A DNA stretch of 64,000 nt from Eopsaltria australis (taxonomy: Eukaryota > Chordata > Aves > Passeriformes > Petroicidae). The DNA is taken from the NCBI GenBank assembly GCA_034509425.1, contig JAVTVJ010000489.1, positions 1 to 64,000 of the forward strand, in the 5' to 3' direction. Under the pieces are notes generated by a model. It was not told where the DNA came from. It saw nothing but the letters and a program-made list of their open reading frames with translations, and ran no database searches. This document shows, one piece after another, positions 62,201 through 64,000 of the stretch (its first letter is position 1; every line of letters begins with the position of its first letter). The translations under genes and the position numbers were made by a program.

Positions 62201-64000
62201 CCAGGCGAGATGGCCAAGTGAGAGATAAATGCATGTGGTTTTATACAAACTTCATAACTTGAAGCTGAACATTATTTATAGATATTAAGTAGTTATCTGT
62301 CTCTGCTATGTTGTTATGAACCTCTGTCCAGTTTCTGATATGCTTTTCATTAGGTTGATTAATAGTGAACTTTTAAATTGTTTAAAAACTAACTGCCCTG
62401 CAGAAATCTGTAGAGAGCAGAGAGGTGATAGAAATGCACTGCTTCAGTGCTAGACAGAAATTGCATGTTGGGAATAACTCTGGTCATTGTTGCAGGGGAC
62501 TTTTTTTTCCTTTGAAAAGTTTTTCTGAGATTAATATTGTTACTGAAAAAGGTGATGCTTTAGACTTCATATTTCAGCTGTTGACATAAAGAGTGTTGTA
62601 AACTGAACAAACTCTCTGTAAACCGCATGTCTCAGACCTTACTCTTGCAAACACCTATTCATGGGTCTTACCTCACCAAAATCAGATCTTTATATGTATA
62701 AATGTGCTGATTTGCTTTCTTGCTTTAAATCAAGGAGCTAGAAAGACGACTGCCTTCAGGACACTGATTGGTTTGTGCATGTGAGCAATAAAATATGTAA
62801 TGTATCAGAGTTCTTTCAAAGTGCCCAGCCAGCCTTGGGACTTTTTGCTGGGATTTTTCTCCTGTTCACAAAGTTTGCCTTACAGGCCCAGGTTTCAACA
62901 TTGCTAGACTTCTCAAAAAGTGGCTGGATTGTTTATTTCATATTAGTTAGACCCCTACATTTCTTAAAGAGGGTTTTTAGATTTATCTTGGAATTTCAAA
63001 TCAGTGTTATAAAGGGTTTTTATTGGGACAGAAAGGGAACATAATGCAAAAGCCTCTGAACTTAATGGAAGTTTTTAGCTGATTTCAATGAGCTTTGAGT
63101 TGAACTTTCAAGGAATGTTTTGATTACATACCACGTTTATAAAACTGATAATAATTTTTTTTTCATGCTAAAACACCATGGTTTTTAGGATCAGAATCCT
63201 GAAATTTTCAGTATCTAGTAATGGAGCTGAAATAGTAGCTCATACTTCATTTTACCTTTGTCGTTGTTGCTGTTCTTAAAGGTAAAAAATTACTTATAAA
63301 ACCCAAGACACCCAAGTGGTGAGACACAAGAATGGGACTAAGCAGGATCAGCTGCTAACCATGTCTCCACCACTGGTAACTAAACCCACAGATAACTTTC
63401 ATCTCTTCACCTGGCTGATTCCTCCGTGTCTTATTTATATTGGGAGCCTGAAAGGGAAACTGTTCTCTCTTGCTAACTGTTTGTAGAGGATATAGACCCA
63501 GTTTCAGCAGAGGCCTCTTGATACTGTAGTAATAAAAATAAACCATTAAAGCCTAGAATAATTGCTTTAATTAGATGGTTTAGAGCTGACCAACTTCCGA
63601 TTACAGTAGAAATGTGCCATGCTGGCTGCTGTACTGGGGACAGAATAACTGGTTTGTGTCCTTAAGCTTGCCAACAATCGTCTTTTCAACTGGAGTTACC
63701 TCTGTTTTCCCCAAACTGAAATGCAATACCAGTATGGTAACAAATAGAACAAAAATGCAAGCCATGTGTCCATGTATTACTAAATTGTTTTATTTTGAAA
63801 AAAACCCCAAACTACTCTCTAATGTATATTCCTTCCCCCATCCAAAATCTATTACATTAGGGATTTCCACAGACCATAATTCAGTCTTTGCATTCAACAC
63901 ATTTTCTATCATTGCCTTAGTATTTCTGTATTGCAAGCACAAGAGCAATTTTGTTCAAATCCAGACTTTTTCTCCTTTCTACAAATTCTGGTTTCTGTCC
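59254..64000. other. No gene recognised
   Basis: AT-rich sequence. I found no exon that continues the proposed chain in phase, no clear transposon and no RNA gene. Open frames here are below 100 codons and match nothing known. Confidence 0.5.

Noticed and set aside
63190..63281. Segment after TTTTTAG with about 28 open codons before GTAAAA
   Set aside because: A TAA stop occurs just before the donor in the required frame, and the acceptor is poor.
1..64000. Bacterial or viral systems: CRISPR arrays, operons, phage genes, complete endogenous viruses
   Set aside because: No direct-repeat/spacer arrays, no packed genes and no recognisable viral proteins were found. Split-gene structure and CR1 point to vertebrate nuclear DNA.

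Overview
This window looks like vertebrate nuclear DNA, most likely from a bird or another sauropsid. It holds one confidently recognised split gene with GT-AG introns. It also holds a degraded CR1-type LINE, the dominant retroposon of birds and reptiles. Interspersed repeats are otherwise few, the sequence is AT-rich and CpG-poor, and the gene is compact (five exons in about 5.6 kb). There is no bacterial-style gene packing, and the many 60-118-codon open frames are at the level expected by chance.

Region 1 (1 to about 7,265) is the 3' part of PCTP, the phosphatidylcholine transfer protein (StarD2), on the + strand. Five coding exons (561-678, 4242-4321, 4654-4825, 5475-5542, 6068-6133) join in frame to give the last 167 residues. 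This matches human residues 48-214 in length, and every residue known to hold the phosphatidylcholine head group is kept. Exon 1, with the start codon, lies upstream of the window. The likely 3' UTR ends near 7,265, behind AATAAA signals at 7191 and 7242. Intron 5 carries a possible alternative last exon (5826-5957) that would replace the C-terminal helix.

Region 2 (about 7.3-29 kb) has no recognised gene. Its one striking block is a 1.1-kb CpG-rich, GC-rich segment at 16,783-17,880, a candidate CpG-island promoter or a relatively young insertion. A TATAAA and an AATAAA lie 108 bases apart just to its right.

Region 3 (about 29-59 kb) contains a set of splice-bounded segments on the + strand: 29383-29439, 35583-35632, 39011-39068, 56199-56318 and, weakest, 59200-59253. 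Their reading phases join one after another without a stop. I propose them as exons of a gene with very long introns. In human the same-strand neighbour downstream of PCTP is ANKFN1, so 5' exons of an ANKFN1 long form are the leading idea. I do not recognise the peptides, and chance exon-like matches also occur here, so this is a hypothesis. The region also holds a degenerate minisatellite (about 33,041-33,343), a TAAT/octamer-rich block (about 46,160-46,380) and some short simple repeats.

Region 4 (59.3-64 kb) shows nothing I can assign.
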